Shown: positions 33,629 to 42,943 of the stretch, piece after piece
Layout of the letters: every line of letters begins with the position of its first letter
Position numbering within the stretch: position 1 is the stretch's first letter
From: Bauldia litoralis
Lineage (GTDB): Bacteria > Pseudomonadota > Alphaproteobacteria > Rhizobiales > Kaistiaceae
Direction: 5' to 3'
Assembly (NCBI RefSeq): GCF_900104485.1
Contig: NZ_FMXQ01000003.1
Location: 186,001-250,000 of the forward strand
Length of the DNA stretch: 64,000 nucleotides
Position numbers and translations under genes: made by a program
Notes under the pieces: generated by a model
The model's database searches: none
Seen by the model: only the letters and a program-made list of their open reading frames with translations
Told to the model about the DNA's origin: nothing

Positions 33629-34774
33629 TCAAACGAGTAGTGCGGTCGCGTACATGACAACAAGGCCGGTGACGACGCCGGCTGCGCCGGTCGGTGCGAG
33701 CAGACGCCCGCTGCCACCCTGACGGGTCATGAAGGCCGCGACCTCGATGATCACTTGAAGAATGGCGCCGGCGCCGACACCGAAAGCCAAGGCGGCCCAA
33801 TAAGGATTGATTGCGCCGGTGCCGAGCAGAACGCCGGCAATGGCGGGGAAGCCGGCAAGGGCTGCAAGCCCGAAAAAGGTGGTCATGGGCGGGCGCTTGC
33901 CGGTGGCAAGCGGGGCGGCGATACCGATGCCCTCTGTGACATTGTGAACGACGAATCCGACGACCAGGAATGAGGCAAGCGCCGCGGCGCCGGTGGCCAG
34001 GGCGGCGCCGACGACAAGTCCTTCGCCAAGATTGTGCAGTCCAATCCCGAGGGCGATGAAGAAAGCCAGACCGCGGCCCTCCGGAGCCTTGCCTCCGCGA
34101 CGTCCGACAGCGAGAAGCGCGATCGCCGTGACGGCCATGGATATCCAGACGACGGATGTCCCCCGAAGCCTGCCAAGCGTTTCGGCGCCGAGTTCCAGAC
34201 CTTCGCCCAACGTGTCGATGAACAAAAACAGAAGCAGACCAATCGTCAGCGCCAGCATGAAGCGCAGCGCGTCCGGTCTGGCCGCGCGGATCGCCGGATA
34301 TGCCAGGAGGCCAATGGCGACAGGGACGATGCCGAGAAGAACCCCGACCAGCCCCAGCCGTAGAAGGTTCGCGCCATCTCGCTCAGGCCGGGGGACGGCG
34401 ACATCAATCGTGTGCTCGAAGCTGACGCCGGTCGAGGTCAGGAGCAGGATGTGGTGGGTTTCGCCCTCGATCCAGGGATAGGGAATATCGACACGAGCCG
34501 AGTTGAGGCGTCCCAGCGTTGGCGACGGCGTGACCGTGAAAATCCGCCAGGCGCCGTCGACCTGAACCTGGGCGAGGGTGAGCGCCTGCGAGCCATCGGC
34601 GCGTATACCGAGCGAGATCATTCCTGGCGTCAGGTCGACTGTCTCGACGGCGAGTTCCTCGACTGGTGGAGATGAATCGGTCAGGGGATCGAGCGGACGC
34701 CCGATCAGGAGAAATGCCAGAACCGCCGTCATCGCGATTGCGGGTAAGACGATCCAGATCCAGCCGCGAGACAT
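33629..34774 (-). CDS. ZIP-family metal transporter with N-terminal extracytoplasmic domain
   Basis: A 381-residue membrane protein. One N-terminal membrane anchor is followed by a soluble beta-rich domain of about 120 residues (roughly 30-150), then eight ZIP helices. The metal-binding motifs HNLGEGLVVG and HNVTEGIGIA lie in consecutive helices, as in ZIP TM4 and TM5. The ATG at 34774 overlaps the multicopper oxidase stop (TGATG) and has GAGG 8 nt upstream, so the two are coupled. The pairing with an oxidase and an iron-type box suggests iron or another transition metal as cargo. Confidence 0.85.
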   Translation of the reverse strand: MSRGWIWIVLPAIAMTAVLAFLLIGRPLDPLTDSSPPVEELAVETVDLTPGMISLGIRADGSQALTLAQVQVDGAWRIFTVTPSPTLGRLNSARVDIPYPWIEGETHHILLLTSTGVSFEHTIDVAVPRPERDGANLLRLGLVGVLLGIVPVAIGLLAYPAIRAARPDALRFMLALTIGLLLFLFIDTLGEGLELGAETLGRLRGTSVVWISMAVTAIALLAVGRRGGKAPEGRGLAFFIALGIGLHNLGEGLVVGAALATGAAALASFLVVGFVVHNVTEGIGIAAPLATGKRPPMTTFFGLAALAGFPAIAGVLLGTGAINPYWAALAFGVGAGAILQVIIEVAAFMTRQGGSGRLLAPTGAAGVVTGLVVMYATALLV

Positions 34775-35868
34775 CAAACAACCTCGAGATGGCTCATCCA
34801 TCCAAGTTCAGCGAACTCCGACTGGTGGGCATGGAACATGTAGAGCCCGGGCTCGTGATCGGCGAAAGAGAATTCGATGATGCCGCGCTGTGCCTGACAC
34901 TGCATGACCGTGTCGATCGTTCGCAGTGTTGGTGTCAGGGTCGTGCCGTGGTCGTAGTAGTCGAAGAAATTGGCATGCAGGTGGAACGAGTTAATTGGAT
35001 CGAACTCGGTGACGTTGATGAGATAGATGCGAACCGGCCGGGATCGTTCGATGCGGATCGGGTTGTTGAAGTAGGCGAACGGAATTGAATTGACCGCGTA
35101 GAATTCGTTCTCGTCGTCGAAATTCGTGTCAAAGCCGTTCATGACCATTACAAATTCTTGCCAGACGGCATGCTCGGGCGTGGCATGACGCCTGGCCAAT
35201 GCCGCAGAGTGTTCTTCCGGATGGCGGGCCGGGTCCGGGTCGACGATGAACGCGCCATACATGCCTTTGTGGATGTGCCGCTTAAGCGGCATGGCATGAC
35301 AATGATAGAGATGGCATCCGAACGGCTTTGCCTCGAACTCGTAGACGAAATCTTCGCCGGGATTGATCATGCCGGGCCCGCCCGGTACGCCGTCCATCCG
35401 CGCCGAATGGATCCCGTGAAAATGCATCGAGTGCGGATGCGAGCCGCCGTTCTGAAATAGAATACGGAGACGCTCGCCTTCGACGCAGCGGAGCGTCGGC
35501 CCGGGGACGCGACCGTTGAAGGTCCAGGCCGGGAAAAAGACACCCGGCGCGACCTCCAGCTCCCTGTCGACGGCGGTGATGACCCACTGCCGCACCGCGC
35601 GCCCGTCTTCTTCGACCGTCAACTCCCCATAGTCGAAATCGGTGACGATATCGGCGGGATCGAATCCGTTTCGAACGTGATCGACCGTTCCAACGACGGT
35701 GTTGTTGCCGGGAGTGTGATGCGAGCCGGCCGTCGGAGCGGAAGGATCATCGACGTGGCCTGCCGCCGAGGCGGAACGATCACCTCCACGCAGTCCCACT
35801 GCGCCAAGGGCAACTGCCGTTCCTATGGCGGCTCGGCGCGACACAGGATGCGATCTCCAGTCCGGCAT
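34774..35868 (-). CDS. Tat-exported multicopper oxidase
   Basis: A 364-residue two-cupredoxin-domain multicopper oxidase. A Tat signal is visible (SRRAAIG from residue 10). Copper-ligand clusters are HPHSMHFHGIH, GCHLYHCHAMPL and FHLHANFF, and the C-terminal MFHAHQSEF. The two-domain size resembles small laccases and nitrite-reductase-like oxidases rather than three-domain laccases. It acts in the periplasm, probably oxidising metal ions such as Fe(II) for the co-translated ZIP transporter; this role is inferred. The ATG at 35868 has AGGAA about 9 nt upstream; an upstream TTG-initiated frame would run into the iron box. Confidence 0.88.
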   Translation of the reverse strand: MPDWRSHPVSRRAAIGTAVALGAVGLRGGDRSASAAGHVDDPSAPTAGSHHTPGNNTVVGTVDHVRNGFDPADIVTDFDYGELTVEEDGRAVRQWVITAVDRELEVAPGVFFPAWTFNGRVPGPTLRCVEGERLRILFQNGGSHPHSMHFHGIHSARMDGVPGGPGMINPGEDFVYEFEAKPFGCHLYHCHAMPLKRHIHKGMYGAFIVDPDPARHPEEHSAALARRHATPEHAVWQEFVMVMNGFDTNFDDENEFYAVNSIPFAYFNNPIRIERSRPVRIYLINVTEFDPINSFHLHANFFDYYDHGTTLTPTLRTIDTVMQCQAQRGIIEFSFADHEPGLYMFHAHQSEFAELGWMSHLEVV

Positions 35869-35881
35869 TTTCGAACGTTCC

Positions 35882-35908
35882 TGCAAATGCGAATTATTCT
35901 CATTATCA
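35882..35908. promoter_or_regulatory. Fur/Mur-type iron or manganese box
   Basis: On the minus strand the site reads GATAATGAGAATAATTC followed by GCATTTGCA, very close to classical Fur boxes (GATAATGATAATCATTATC type). It ends 14 bp before the oxidase ATG, so it can block transcription or initiation. In this class the sensor could be Fur or the manganese-responsive Mur. The rest of the 296-bp gap to hemW shows nothing recognised. Confidence 0.65.
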
Positions 35909-36164
35909 TAAACTGAGGGATTGGAGAAGCGCTATGTCGCTGGTCCGTCGCATCCCGCCAGAATCGCCCTGCCTGGCGTTCTGGCCGCTGAAACGCTCTT
36001 GCTCAAAAGCGTGTCTGCTGAAAGCGCCCCATGAGGAGAGACCGGCCTGCGTCATCGAGCAGGGCCACGGGCGGACAACGAATCACGAATGCGAAAGTGC
36101 CGTGGGTCTCTGGCACCGACCGGCGCACCGACCCACGCCTTCCCGCCGGATGCCGGGAGAACCC

Positions 36165-37319
36165 TCAGGCCGCCAGGTCGGCCACCACCGCGTCGAGGAC
36201 GAAGGACCCCGCCCGCGTCGCCCGCAACCGCCCGTCCACCGTCCGCTCGACCATGCCGTGGGCGACGAGGTCGGCGAGCTGTTCCGGGTCGAGGTCGCGG
36301 CCCGAGAGTTTCTCGTAGCGGGCGATGTCGATGCCCTCGGCGAGGCGAAGCCCCATCAGCAGCATCTCGTCGCCCTGTTCCTCGCGGTTCAGCAACTCGT
36401 CGACGATCAACCCGTCGCCGTAGCGCTCGACCCGTGCCAGCCAGGCTTCCGGGTTGCGCTCGGTCTCGGTGGCGTGGCGGCCATCGGGCAGGCGCAGCCG
36501 GCCATGGGCGCCGGGGCCGATGCCGGCATATTCGCCGTAGCGCCAATAGACCAGGTTGTGCCGGCACTCGGCGTCGGGACGGGCGTGGTTGGAAACCTCG
36601 TAGGCCGGCAGGCCGGCGCCCTCGGCGGTCTCGCGCGTCACCGCGTAGAGTTCGGCCGCCGTGTCCTCGTCCGGCACCTTGAGCTTGCCGGCGCGGTAGA
36701 GCCGGGCGAAGGGCGTCTCGTCCTCGATGGTCAACTGGTAAAGCGACAGATGGTCGGCGGCGAGCTTGAGCGCCTCGCCGAGTTCGCGCTGCCAGGCAGC
36801 CGGCGTCTGGTCGGGCCGGGCATAGATCAGGTCGAAGGAAATTCGCGGAAAGGTCTTGCGGGCGATCTCGATCGCCTTCAGCGCCTCGGCGACATCGTGC
36901 AGCCGGCCGAGAAACCGCAGGTCGGCGTCGTTCAGCGCCTGGACGCCGAGCGACACGCGGTTGACGCCGGCCAGCCGGTAGCCGCGGAACCGCTCCGCCT
37001 CGACGCTCGACGGATTGGCCTCCAGCGTCACTTCGGTATTGGCGGCGACCGTCCAGTTCAGCGCGATCGCGTCGAGAATCGCGCCGACCGTCGCCGGCTC
37101 CATCAGCGATGGCGTGCCGCCGCCGAGGAAGATGCTCGACACGGTGCGGCCGGGCATCCGGTCGGCCGTCGTGGCGATCTCGCGGGCCAGAGCGCGCGAG
37201 AAGCGCGCCTGGTCCGGCGGGTCATGGCGGACATGCGAGTTGAAGTCGCAATACGGACACTTCGCGGCGCAGAACGGCCAGTGAACGTAGACGCCGAAGC
37301 CGGGTTCGGCGGCGCTCAT
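36165..37319 (-). CDS. hemW: HemW radical-SAM haem chaperone family protein
   Basis: A 384-residue radical SAM protein. The cluster motif CAAKCPYC gives Cys17, Cys21 and Cys24 of CxxxCxxC. The HemN-like block [11 protein letters not shown] and the region [20 protein letters not shown] follow. It lacks the extra N-terminal residues of true coproporphyrinogen dehydrogenase HemN, so the chaperone HemW is the better name. The ATG at 37319 overlaps the rdgB stop (ATGA). It belongs to the rph-rdgB-hemW operon. Confidence 0.92.
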   Translation of the reverse strand: MSAAEPGFGVYVHWPFCAAKCPYCDFNSHVRHDPPDQARFSRALAREIATTADRMPGRTVSSIFLGGGTPSLMEPATVGAILDAIALNWTVAANTEVTLEANPSSVEAERFRGYRLAGVNRVSLGVQALNDADLRFLGRLHDVAEALKAIEIARKTFPRISFDLIYARPDQTPAAWQRELGEALKLAADHLSLYQLTIEDETPFARLYRAGKLKVPDEDTAAELYAVTRETAEGAGLPAYEVSNHARPDAECRHNLVYWRYGEYAGIGPGAHGRLRLPDGRHATETERNPEAWLARVERYGDGLIVDELLNREEQGDEMLLMGLRLAEGIDIARYEKLSGRDLDPEQLADLVAHGMVERTVDGRLRATRAGSFVLDAVVADLAA

Positions 37320-37933
37320 CCCTTCAGCCTCTCGTCGGCGAATTTTGCGAAGGCGCGCGACCGGTGGGAAAATTCCGCCTTGGTCTCGGGGGCCAGCTCG
37401 CCAAAGGTCTGGTCGTAGCCGTCGGGCACGAACATCGGGTCGTAGCCGAAGCCGTTGGTGCCGCGCGGCGGATAGACCAGCGCGCCGGCGACCTCGCCGC
37501 GGAAGAAGGCGCGCTCGCCATCGGGAAAGGCGAGGCAGAGAACGGAGACGAAGGACGCGCGGCGGTCGGCCGGGTCGGTGGCGCCAAGCGCGTCGAGCTT
37601 CTCGGCGACCTGGCGCATGGCGGCGTCGAAATCCTTGTCCGGTCCCGCCCAGCGGGCCGAATAGATGCCGGGCGCGCCGCCCAGCGCCTCGACCACCAGG
37701 CCGGAATCATCGGCCAGCGCCGGCAGGCCGGCCGCTTCCGAAACGGCCGCCGCCTTGAGCTCGGCATTTTCCTCGAAGGTGACGCCGGTTTCCTCCGGCT
37801 CGGCGATGCCGAGTTCGGTCGCCGAGACGACCGACAGGCCGAATGGCGCGACCATCTCGCCGATCTCGACGAGCTTGCCCGGATTATGGCTGGCGACGAC
37901 CAGCCTGTCGCCGCGCTGGAAGGCCCGGGCCAT
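37316..37933 (-). CDS. rdgB: Non-canonical purine NTP pyrophosphatase (RdgB/HAM1)
   Basis: A 205-residue inosine/xanthosine triphosphatase that removes ITP, dITP and XTP from the nucleotide pool. The blocks [49 protein letters not shown] and [10 protein letters not shown] are all present. The frame can start at TTG 37939, but the ATG at 37933 is preferred. It lies 9 bp after rph and overlaps hemW, as in most Hyphomicrobiales. Confidence 0.95.
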   Translation of the reverse strand: MARAFQRGDRLVVASHNPGKLVEIGEMVAPFGLSVVSATELGIAEPEETGVTFEENAELKAAAVSEAAGLPALADDSGLVVEALGGAPGIYSARWAGPDKDFDAAMRQVAEKLDALGATDPADRRASFVSVLCLAFPDGERAFFRGEVAGALVYPPRGTNGFGYDPMFVPDGYDQTFGELAPETKAEFSHRSRAFAKFADERLKG

Positions 37934-37942
37934 CGGCAACCG

Positions 37943-38680
37943 TCAGCTGATGGCCAGCTTCTGCAGCTCGACGAGCCGGGCGATGCCGTCGCGGGCAAGG
38001 CCCATCAGCTGGCCGAATTCGGCTTCGCTGAACGGGGCGCCTTCGGCGGTCCCCTGGATCTCGACGATGCCGCCGGAGCCGGTCATCACGAAGTTGGAGT
38101 CGGTTTCGGCGGCGCTGTCCTCGACATAGTCGAGGTCGAGCACCGGGGTCTCGCGATAGATGCCGGCGGAGATCGCCGCGACATGGTCGATCAGCGGCGA
38201 TGTCTGCAGGATCTGCCGGGCCATCATCCATTCGATGCAGTCGCGCAGCGCCACCCAGCCGCCGGTGATCGCGGCGGTGCGGGTGCCGCCATCGGCCTGG
38301 ATGACATCGCAATCGACGACGATCTGGCGTTCGCCGAGCGCCTTGAGATCGACGACGGCGCGCAGCGAGCGGCCGATCAGGCGCTGGATTTCCTGGGTGC
38401 GGCCCGACTGCTTGCCGGCGGTCGATTCGCGGCGCATACGCTCGTTAGTGGCGCGCGGGAGCATGCCGTATTCGGCGGTGACCCAGCCCTTGCCGGCGCC
38501 GCGCAGCCATGGCGGCACGCCGGAATCGAGGCTGGCCGTGCACAGCACATGGGTGTCGCCGAAGCGGACCAGGCAGGAGCCCTCGGCGTGTTTCGAGACG
38601 CCGCGCTCAAGCCGCACGGGCCGCATGTCGGCGGGCATGCGTTTCGAGGGGCGGATCTGGGTATCGGTCGCTGTTTCCAT
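37943..38680 (-). CDS. rph: Ribonuclease PH
   Basis: A 245-residue phosphorolytic 3'-5' exoribonuclease that trims tRNA 3' ends. It has [19 protein letters not shown] at the N-terminus, [24 protein letters not shown], the catalytic region RSLRAVVDL, and [18 protein letters not shown]. The ATG at 38680 fits the family N-terminus; a longer frame overlaps the hrcA promoter region. It is divergent from hrcA across about 95 bp, the common alphaproteobacterial arrangement. Confidence 0.95.
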   Translation of the reverse strand: METATDTQIRPSKRMPADMRPVRLERGVSKHAEGSCLVRFGDTHVLCTASLDSGVPPWLRGAGKGWVTAEYGMLPRATNERMRRESTAGKQSGRTQEIQRLIGRSLRAVVDLKALGERQIVVDCDVIQADGGTRTAAITGGWVALRDCIEWMMARQILQTSPLIDHVAAISAGIYRETPVLDLDYVEDSAAETDSNFVMTGSGGIVEIQGTAEGAPFSEAEFGQLMGLARDGIARLVELQKLAIS

Positions 38681-38775
38681 GCCGCTTCTTAGCGGCCGTC
38701 CGGGCTCAAGGCAAAGGCAGCTTGAAACCTTGGTGAAAACCGACACTTAATAGGGTGAAACATGGACCAGTCGCG

Positions 38776-39885
38776 ATGACCAACCAGCCCCCGTCGAATT
38801 TCTCAATCGGCTCCGGCGCAGGCGATTCGCAGGGCTCGGCCCTGCAGGGCCTCGACCGGCGGTCGCGCGAAATCTTTCGCAGCATCGTCGAGACATTTCT
38901 CGATACCGGCGAGCCGGTCGGCTCGCGCAACATCAGCCGCCTGCTGCCGGCGCCGCTGTCGCCGGCCTCGGTCCGCAACGTCATGGCCGACCTCGAACAG
39001 CTCGGCCTGATCTACGCCCCGCACACCTCGGCCGGCCGGCTGCCGACCGACTATGGCCTGCGCTTCTTCGTCGACGCCCTGCTCGAGATCGGCGACCTGC
39101 CGGCCGACGAGCGACGCCGGATCGAGGCGGAGATGCGCGCCTCCGAACCCGGCCGCGGCATGGAGAGCCTGCTCAACGAGGCGAGCCAGGCGCTGTCCGG
39201 CCTGTCGCGCGGCGCCGGCGTGGTGCTGTCCGGCAAGACCGACACCCGGCTCAAGCATGTCGAATTCGTCCGCATCGAGCCGACCCGGGCGCTGGTCGTA
39301 CTCGTCGGCGAGGACGGCTCGGTCGAGAACCGGCTGATCGACCTCGATCCCGACACCACGCCCTCGGCGCTGGTCGAGGCCGGCAACTATCTCAATACCC
39401 GGCTGCGCGGCCGAACCCTAGCGGAAGCCCGGTCCGAGCTGCAGCGCCGCGAGGCCGAGGCGAAGGCCGAGCTCGACCAGCTGACCGGCAAGCTGGTCGA
39501 AGCCGGCCTTGCCACCTGGGGCGATGTCAGCGACGGCCACCCGCCGACACTGATCGTGCGCGGCCGCGCCAACCTGATCGAGGACGTCACCGCGGCGGAG
39601 GACCTCGAACGCATCCGCCGCCTGTTCGACGACCTCGAGACCCAGCGCGAGCTGATCCGCCTGCTTGGCCTCGCCGAAGCCGGCGACGGCGTCCGCATCT
39701 TCATCGGCGCGGAAAACCAGCTCTTCTCGCTGTCGGGATCGTCGCTGGTGGTGTCGCCCTATCGCGACACCGAGCAGCGGGTGATCGGCGTCCTCGGCGT
39801 CATCGGCCCCACCCGCCTCAACTACGCCCGCATCGTCCCGATGGTCGACTACACCGCCCAGGTCGTCAGCCGCCTGATGCGGTAG
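38776..39885 (+). CDS. hrcA: Heat-inducible transcription repressor HrcA
   Basis: About 369 residues. The N-terminal winged helix is [32 protein letters not shown], with [18 protein letters not shown] and [18 protein letters not shown]. The GAF-like dimer domain follows, and FIGAENQ lies near the C-terminus. HrcA represses chaperone operons through the CIRCE inverted repeat. I see no CIRCE element in this window, and grpE, its usual downstream neighbour, is absent here. Start uncertain: GTG at 38755 is in frame, but the ATG at 38776 begins a more typical N-terminus. Confidence 0.93.
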   Translation: MTNQPPSNFSIGSGAGDSQGSALQGLDRRSREIFRSIVETFLDTGEPVGSRNISRLLPAPLSPASVRNVMADLEQLGLIYAPHTSAGRLPTDYGLRFFVDALLEIGDLPADERRRIEAEMRASEPGRGMESLLNEASQALSGLSRGAGVVLSGKTDTRLKHVEFVRIEPTRALVVLVGEDGSVENRLIDLDPDTTPSALVEAGNYLNTRLRGRTLAEARSELQRREAEAKAELDQLTGKLVEAGLATWGDVSDGHPPTLIVRGRANLIEDVTAAEDLERIRRLFDDLETQRELIRLLGLAEAGDGVRIFIGAENQLFSLSGSSLVVSPYRDTEQRVIGVLGVIGPTRLNYARIVPMVDYTAQVVSRLMR

Positions 39886-39913
39886 CGGGTTTCCCGGGGC
39901 CGACGTCAGAAGG

Positions 39914-39948
39914 GCGCCCAGCCCTCCCCTTGTGGGAGGGCTGGGCGC
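39914..39948. terminator. Perfect 15-bp hairpin between convergent hrcA and dnaQ
   Basis: GCGCCCAGCCCTCCC and GGGAGGGCTGGGCGC pair completely around a 5-nt loop, 28 bp after the hrcA stop. There is no long T-run, but the position between convergent genes fits a bidirectional terminator. It also looks like one of the dispersed repeats of this order. Confidence 0.65.
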
Positions 39949-39987
39949 GGCGTTCCCCTCCCGCGATCGCGCTCCTACACCACCCGA

Positions 39988-40689
39988 TCAACCGCCGAGA
40001 TACTGCCGCCAGATTGCCTTGTCGCCGAGGGCTTCCAGCCGCGCGGCGTGGGCGGCCATTTCGGCTTCGCTGACCCGGAAGAGCCGCGGCTCCGGCCTGG
40101 GGGCGGCGGCGTGGACCACCGCGCCGTAGCGCGCCTGCTGGCCGCCGCCGCGTTCGTCGGCGAGGATCAGGCTCGCCTGGCGGCCGCCGATCAGCTCGAT
40201 ATAGACCTCGGCGAGTAGGTGGGAATCGAGCAGCGCGCCATGCAGCGTCCGCTTGCTGGTGTCGATCTGGTAGCGGGCGCAGAGCGCGTCGAGCGAATTC
40301 GGCCCGGCCGGATGCTTGCGCCGCGCCAGCATCAGCGAATCGACGATCTGCCCCGCAGGGATCAGCGGCTGCTTGCAGCGGCCAAGCTCGGCATTGAGAA
40401 AGGCGAGGTCGAAATCGGCGTTGTGGGCGATCATCGGCGCATCGCCGACAAAGGCGAGCAGGTCAGCGACGATCGACGCGAAGAGCGGCTTGTCGGAGAG
40501 GAACTTGTCGTCGAGACCGTGAACGCGCTGCGCCTCGGCCGGCATCGGCCGCTCGGGATTGATGTAGCGGTGAAAGGTCTGGCCGGTGGCGATATGGTTG
40601 AACAGCTCAACGCACCCGATCTCGACGATCCGGTCGCCATTGGTCGGGTCGAGGCCGGTGGTCTCGGTGTCGAAAACGATCTCGCGCAT
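39988..40689 (-). CDS. dnaQ: DNA polymerase III epsilon subunit (3'-5' proofreading exonuclease)
   Basis: A 233-residue DEDDh exonuclease. Exo I is REIVFDTETTGLDP (Asp and Glu), Exo II is HNADFDLAFLN, and Exo III carries HGALLDSHLLAEVY (His and Asp). It proofreads for the replicative polymerase. The ATG at 40689 begins directly with the Exo I strand, as usual. It is convergent with hrcA and belongs to the dnaQ-coaE-aroE-maf cluster conserved beside alphaproteobacterial origins. Confidence 0.94.
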   Translation of the reverse strand: MREIVFDTETTGLDPTNGDRIVEIGCVELFNHIATGQTFHRYINPERPMPAEAQRVHGLDDKFLSDKPLFASIVADLLAFVGDAPMIAHNADFDLAFLNAELGRCKQPLIPAGQIVDSLMLARRKHPAGPNSLDALCARYQIDTSKRTLHGALLDSHLLAEVYIELIGGRQASLILADERGGGQQARYGAVVHAAAPRPEPRLFRVSEAEMAAHAARLEALGDKAIWRQYLGG

Positions 40690-40806
40690 GATTCGCGAAT
40701 CGTGAACGGCAATCGCCCCCGGTGCAACCCGCCCGGCGCCGGGCATCCCCGATAATCGTCGGCCGGCCGGTGACCGCCCGGATGCGACCCACCGGCCGGC
40801 CGAATG

Positions 40807-41094
40807 CTATTTCGGTTTTCGCGTCCGCCCCTTGCGCGCTGCCGGCGGCGAGACCTCGGGGGCCACCGTGTCGGCCTGTTCCTCTATGGTCGGGGTCGGG
40901 TCGTCGTGGTCAGGCTCGTCGGGAAAGGCGATGGCGTCGGCGGGATCGGCGTCAACGTCGCGCGACTCGCGCTCGGCCCGCATCCAATGCTCCTCGGCCA
41001 GGCCCTCCGGCCGCCCGTCCTCTTCCCATAGCTGATAGGCGCGCTCCGCAATCCGCGCGTCCCTCTCGTCGTCTTTCCGGCCATCCATTGCCAT
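40807..41094 (-). CDS. DUF2934-domain protein
   Basis: A 95-residue acidic protein. The N-terminal DUF2934 helix pair is RIAERAYQLWEEDGRPEGLAEEHWMRAE; the rest is a low-complexity acidic tail ending in a basic cluster (RKGRTRKPK). The family occurs widely in rhizobia and relatives; function unknown. GGAGA lies 2 nt from the first ATG and 8 nt from a second ATG at 41088, so the latter may be the true start. Confidence 0.75.
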   Translation of the reverse strand: MAMDGRKDDERDARIAERAYQLWEEDGRPEGLAEEHWMRAERESRDVDADPADAIAFPDEPDHDDPTPTIEEQADTVAPEVSPPAARKGRTRKPK

Positions 41095-41164
41095 GTCTCC
41101 GGCTCCGTATCTGACAGCCGATCAACGCCGATCGGGCACCCGCGGTTCCCGCGTCCGCGCGCCC

Positions 41165-41761
41165 TCAAACGCGCCCGGTCATCCCCGCCACGGCGCGCAG
41201 CACGCCGCCGACCTGGCGGCGCGCGTCTTCGATGCTGGTGCTGGTGTCGATGAGGAAGTGCGCCCGCCGCCGCTTCTCCGGGTCGGGCACCTGGCGGGCG
41301 ATCATCGCCTCGGCCCGCTCGCGGGTCATGCCGTCACGCGCCAGCATCCGCGCCATCTGGATTTCGGCCGATGTCGTCACCACGATCACCATGTCGACAT
41401 CGCCCTCGGTCGCGGTCTCGAACAGCAGCGGAATGTCGAGCACCACCGCCCGGTAACCGCCGGCCGCTGCCTCGCGGAGAAACCGGTCGCGCTCGGTCCT
41501 GACCAGCGGATGGATCAGTGCTTCGAGACGGGCCATCGCCGCATCGTCGCCGAGCACGCGGTCGCGCAGCCTGTCGCGATCGACGACGCCGTTCTCGGTG
41601 GTGCCGGGAAACGCCGCCTCGACCACCGGCGCCGCGGCGCCGCGATAAAGCTCGTGGACCGTCCGGTCCGCGTCGAAGACCGGCAGGCCGGCCTCGGCGA
41701 ACATCGCGGCGGTGGTCGACTTGCCCATCGCGACCGAGCCGGTGAGGCCGATCAACAGCAT
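41165..41761 (-). CDS. coaE: Dephospho-CoA kinase
   Basis: A 198-residue P-loop kinase, last step of coenzyme A synthesis. The Walker A region reads LTGSVAMGKST, in which Val and Ala replace the usual Gly-Ile/Ser residues but Gly, Lys and Ser are kept. DADRTVHELY, LDIPLLFET and the LID Arg cluster (RMLARDGMTRERAEAMIARQ) agree with the family. Its ATG at 41761 overlaps the aroE stop (TGATG), so it is translationally coupled to aroE. A longer in-frame extension upstream lies wholly inside aroE and is chance. Confidence 0.94.
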   Translation of the reverse strand: MLLIGLTGSVAMGKSTTAAMFAEAGLPVFDADRTVHELYRGAAAPVVEAAFPGTTENGVVDRDRLRDRVLGDDAAMARLEALIHPLVRTERDRFLREAAAGGYRAVVLDIPLLFETATEGDVDMVIVVTTSAEIQMARMLARDGMTRERAEAMIARQVPDPEKRRRAHFLIDTSTSIEDARRQVGGVLRAVAGMTGRV

Positions 41762-42639
41762 CAGGCGGCGTCCGTCCCGGCGCCGGCATCGGCCGCGGCC
41801 GGCGCGACGACACCCATGGTCTCCAGCACGGCGGTGCGCAGTTCGGGCGTCACGGTCGGCGTCTGGCCGAACCAGTGGGCGAAGCCCGGCACCGCCTGGT
41901 GGAGCAGCATCCCCAGCCCGCCGACGGCGCGAAGGCCACGCGCCTCCGCCGCCTTCATCAGTCCGGTTTCCAGCGGCACATAGACGAGGTCGCTGATCAC
42001 CGATTTGCCGGGCATCGCGCCAAGATCGAGATCGAGCGGCGGCTGGCCGTCCATGCCGAGCGTCGTCGTGTTGACCAGCACCCGCGCATCGCCGAGCAGG
42101 CCGGAGAGCGCGGTGAAACGCGCCGCGGCGATCGGACCGCCGAGATTGCGGGCGATCTGTTCGGCCCGCTTCTCGGTGCGATTGACGATGGTCACCGGGG
42201 CGAAGCCGCGCGATCGCAGCGCGAAGACGATCGCCTTGGCCGCGCCGCCGGCGCCGAGCACCACGGCCGGACCCGGATGCGCATCCCAGCCCGGCGCCTC
42301 CTGATCGAGGCTGGCGAGGAAGCCCGGCGCGTCGGTGTTGGCGCCGACCAGCTTGCCGTCCTCCATCCAGATCGTGTTGAGCGCACCGATGGCGCGCGCC
42401 GCCTCGTCCATCTCGGCCACGGCGGCAAAGGCGGCTTCCTTGTGCGGCACCGTGACGTTGCAACCGACGAAACCGGAATTGGCGAAATCGGCGAAGAAGC
42501 CGGCAATGGCGTCCGGCTCGACCGGCTTCAGCACATAGTCCCCCTCGATCCCCAGTTCCTTCAGCCAGTAGCGATGGATCACCGGCGAGCGCGAATGCTT
42601 CACCGGCCAACCGACGACGCAGGCAAGGGGAGTGGTCAT
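41761..42639 (-). CDS. aroE: Shikimate dehydrogenase (NADP+)
   Basis: A 292-residue enzyme of aromatic amino acid synthesis that reduces 3-dehydroshikimate. The N-terminal substrate site is VVGWPVKHSRSPVIH, with the catalytic Lys in NVTVPHKEAA. ANTDAPGF and the NADP loop LGAGGAAKAIVF with NRTEKRA (Arg for NADP) follow. The length is normal. AAGAAAG precedes the ATG at 42639. It overlaps coaE downstream; 340 bp separate it from maf upstream. Confidence 0.95.
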   Translation of the reverse strand: MTTPLACVVGWPVKHSRSPVIHRYWLKELGIEGDYVLKPVEPDAIAGFFADFANSGFVGCNVTVPHKEAAFAAVAEMDEAARAIGALNTIWMEDGKLVGANTDAPGFLASLDQEAPGWDAHPGPAVVLGAGGAAKAIVFALRSRGFAPVTIVNRTEKRAEQIARNLGGPIAAARFTALSGLLGDARVLVNTTTLGMDGQPPLDLDLGAMPGKSVISDLVYVPLETGLMKAAEARGLRAVGGLGMLLHQAVPGFAHWFGQTPTVTPELRTAVLETMGVVAPAAADAGAGTDAA

Positions 42640-42746
42640 GACTTTCTTCTTTCTCAACGCGGCAGGAAATGGTTCGACAGTCTCATACGCGCTCACCCCC
42701 CGACCCGTCACGCCCCGCGGGTATCGGATGTTCCGGATCGGATCGT

Positions 42747-42794
42747 GTGCGTCCTTCGAGGCTCCACTACGTGGAGCACCTCAGGATGGCGGGG
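42747..42794. repeat. Dispersed palindromic repeat, copy 3
   Basis: Reads TGCGTCCTTCGAGGCTCC, core ACTACG, then GGAGCACCTCAGGATGGCGGGG. The GGCTCC/GGAGC arms are complementary. Confidence 0.65.
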
Positions 42795-42895
42795 ATGTGC
42801 TTGCCCCTCTTGCCCTGAAATGCCTCAAGTCCCCGGACAACCCACCTCGCCATGCGAGAACGCTCAACTCGTTTGCCTACCCAGACAAAGCCGTA

Positions 42896-42943
42896 GCCAT
42901 CCTGAGGTGCGAGGGCAGAGCCCGAGCCTCGAAGGACGCACCC
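42896..42943. repeat. Dispersed palindromic repeat, copy 4 (inverted)
   Basis: Reads GCCATCCTGAGGTGCGAGGG, then a degenerate core and GCCTCGAAGGACGCACCCC, the reverse complement of the flanks of copies 1-3. Confidence 0.6.

Noticed and set aside
36165-37319. Coproporphyrinogen III dehydrogenase (HemN)
   Set aside because: The protein lacks the N-terminal region of HemN and sits in the rph-rdgB-hemW operon, so HemW is the better assignment.
41165-42610. Possible 481-residue fusion ending in CoaE
   Set aside because: The N-terminal part is out of frame with aroE and has no protein character; CoaE starts at 41761 overlapping the aroE stop.
42747-42943. Insertion-sequence remnant in the aroE-maf gap
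   Set aside because: No transposase frame or target duplication; the inverted pair matches a dispersed short repeat seen elsewhere in the window.
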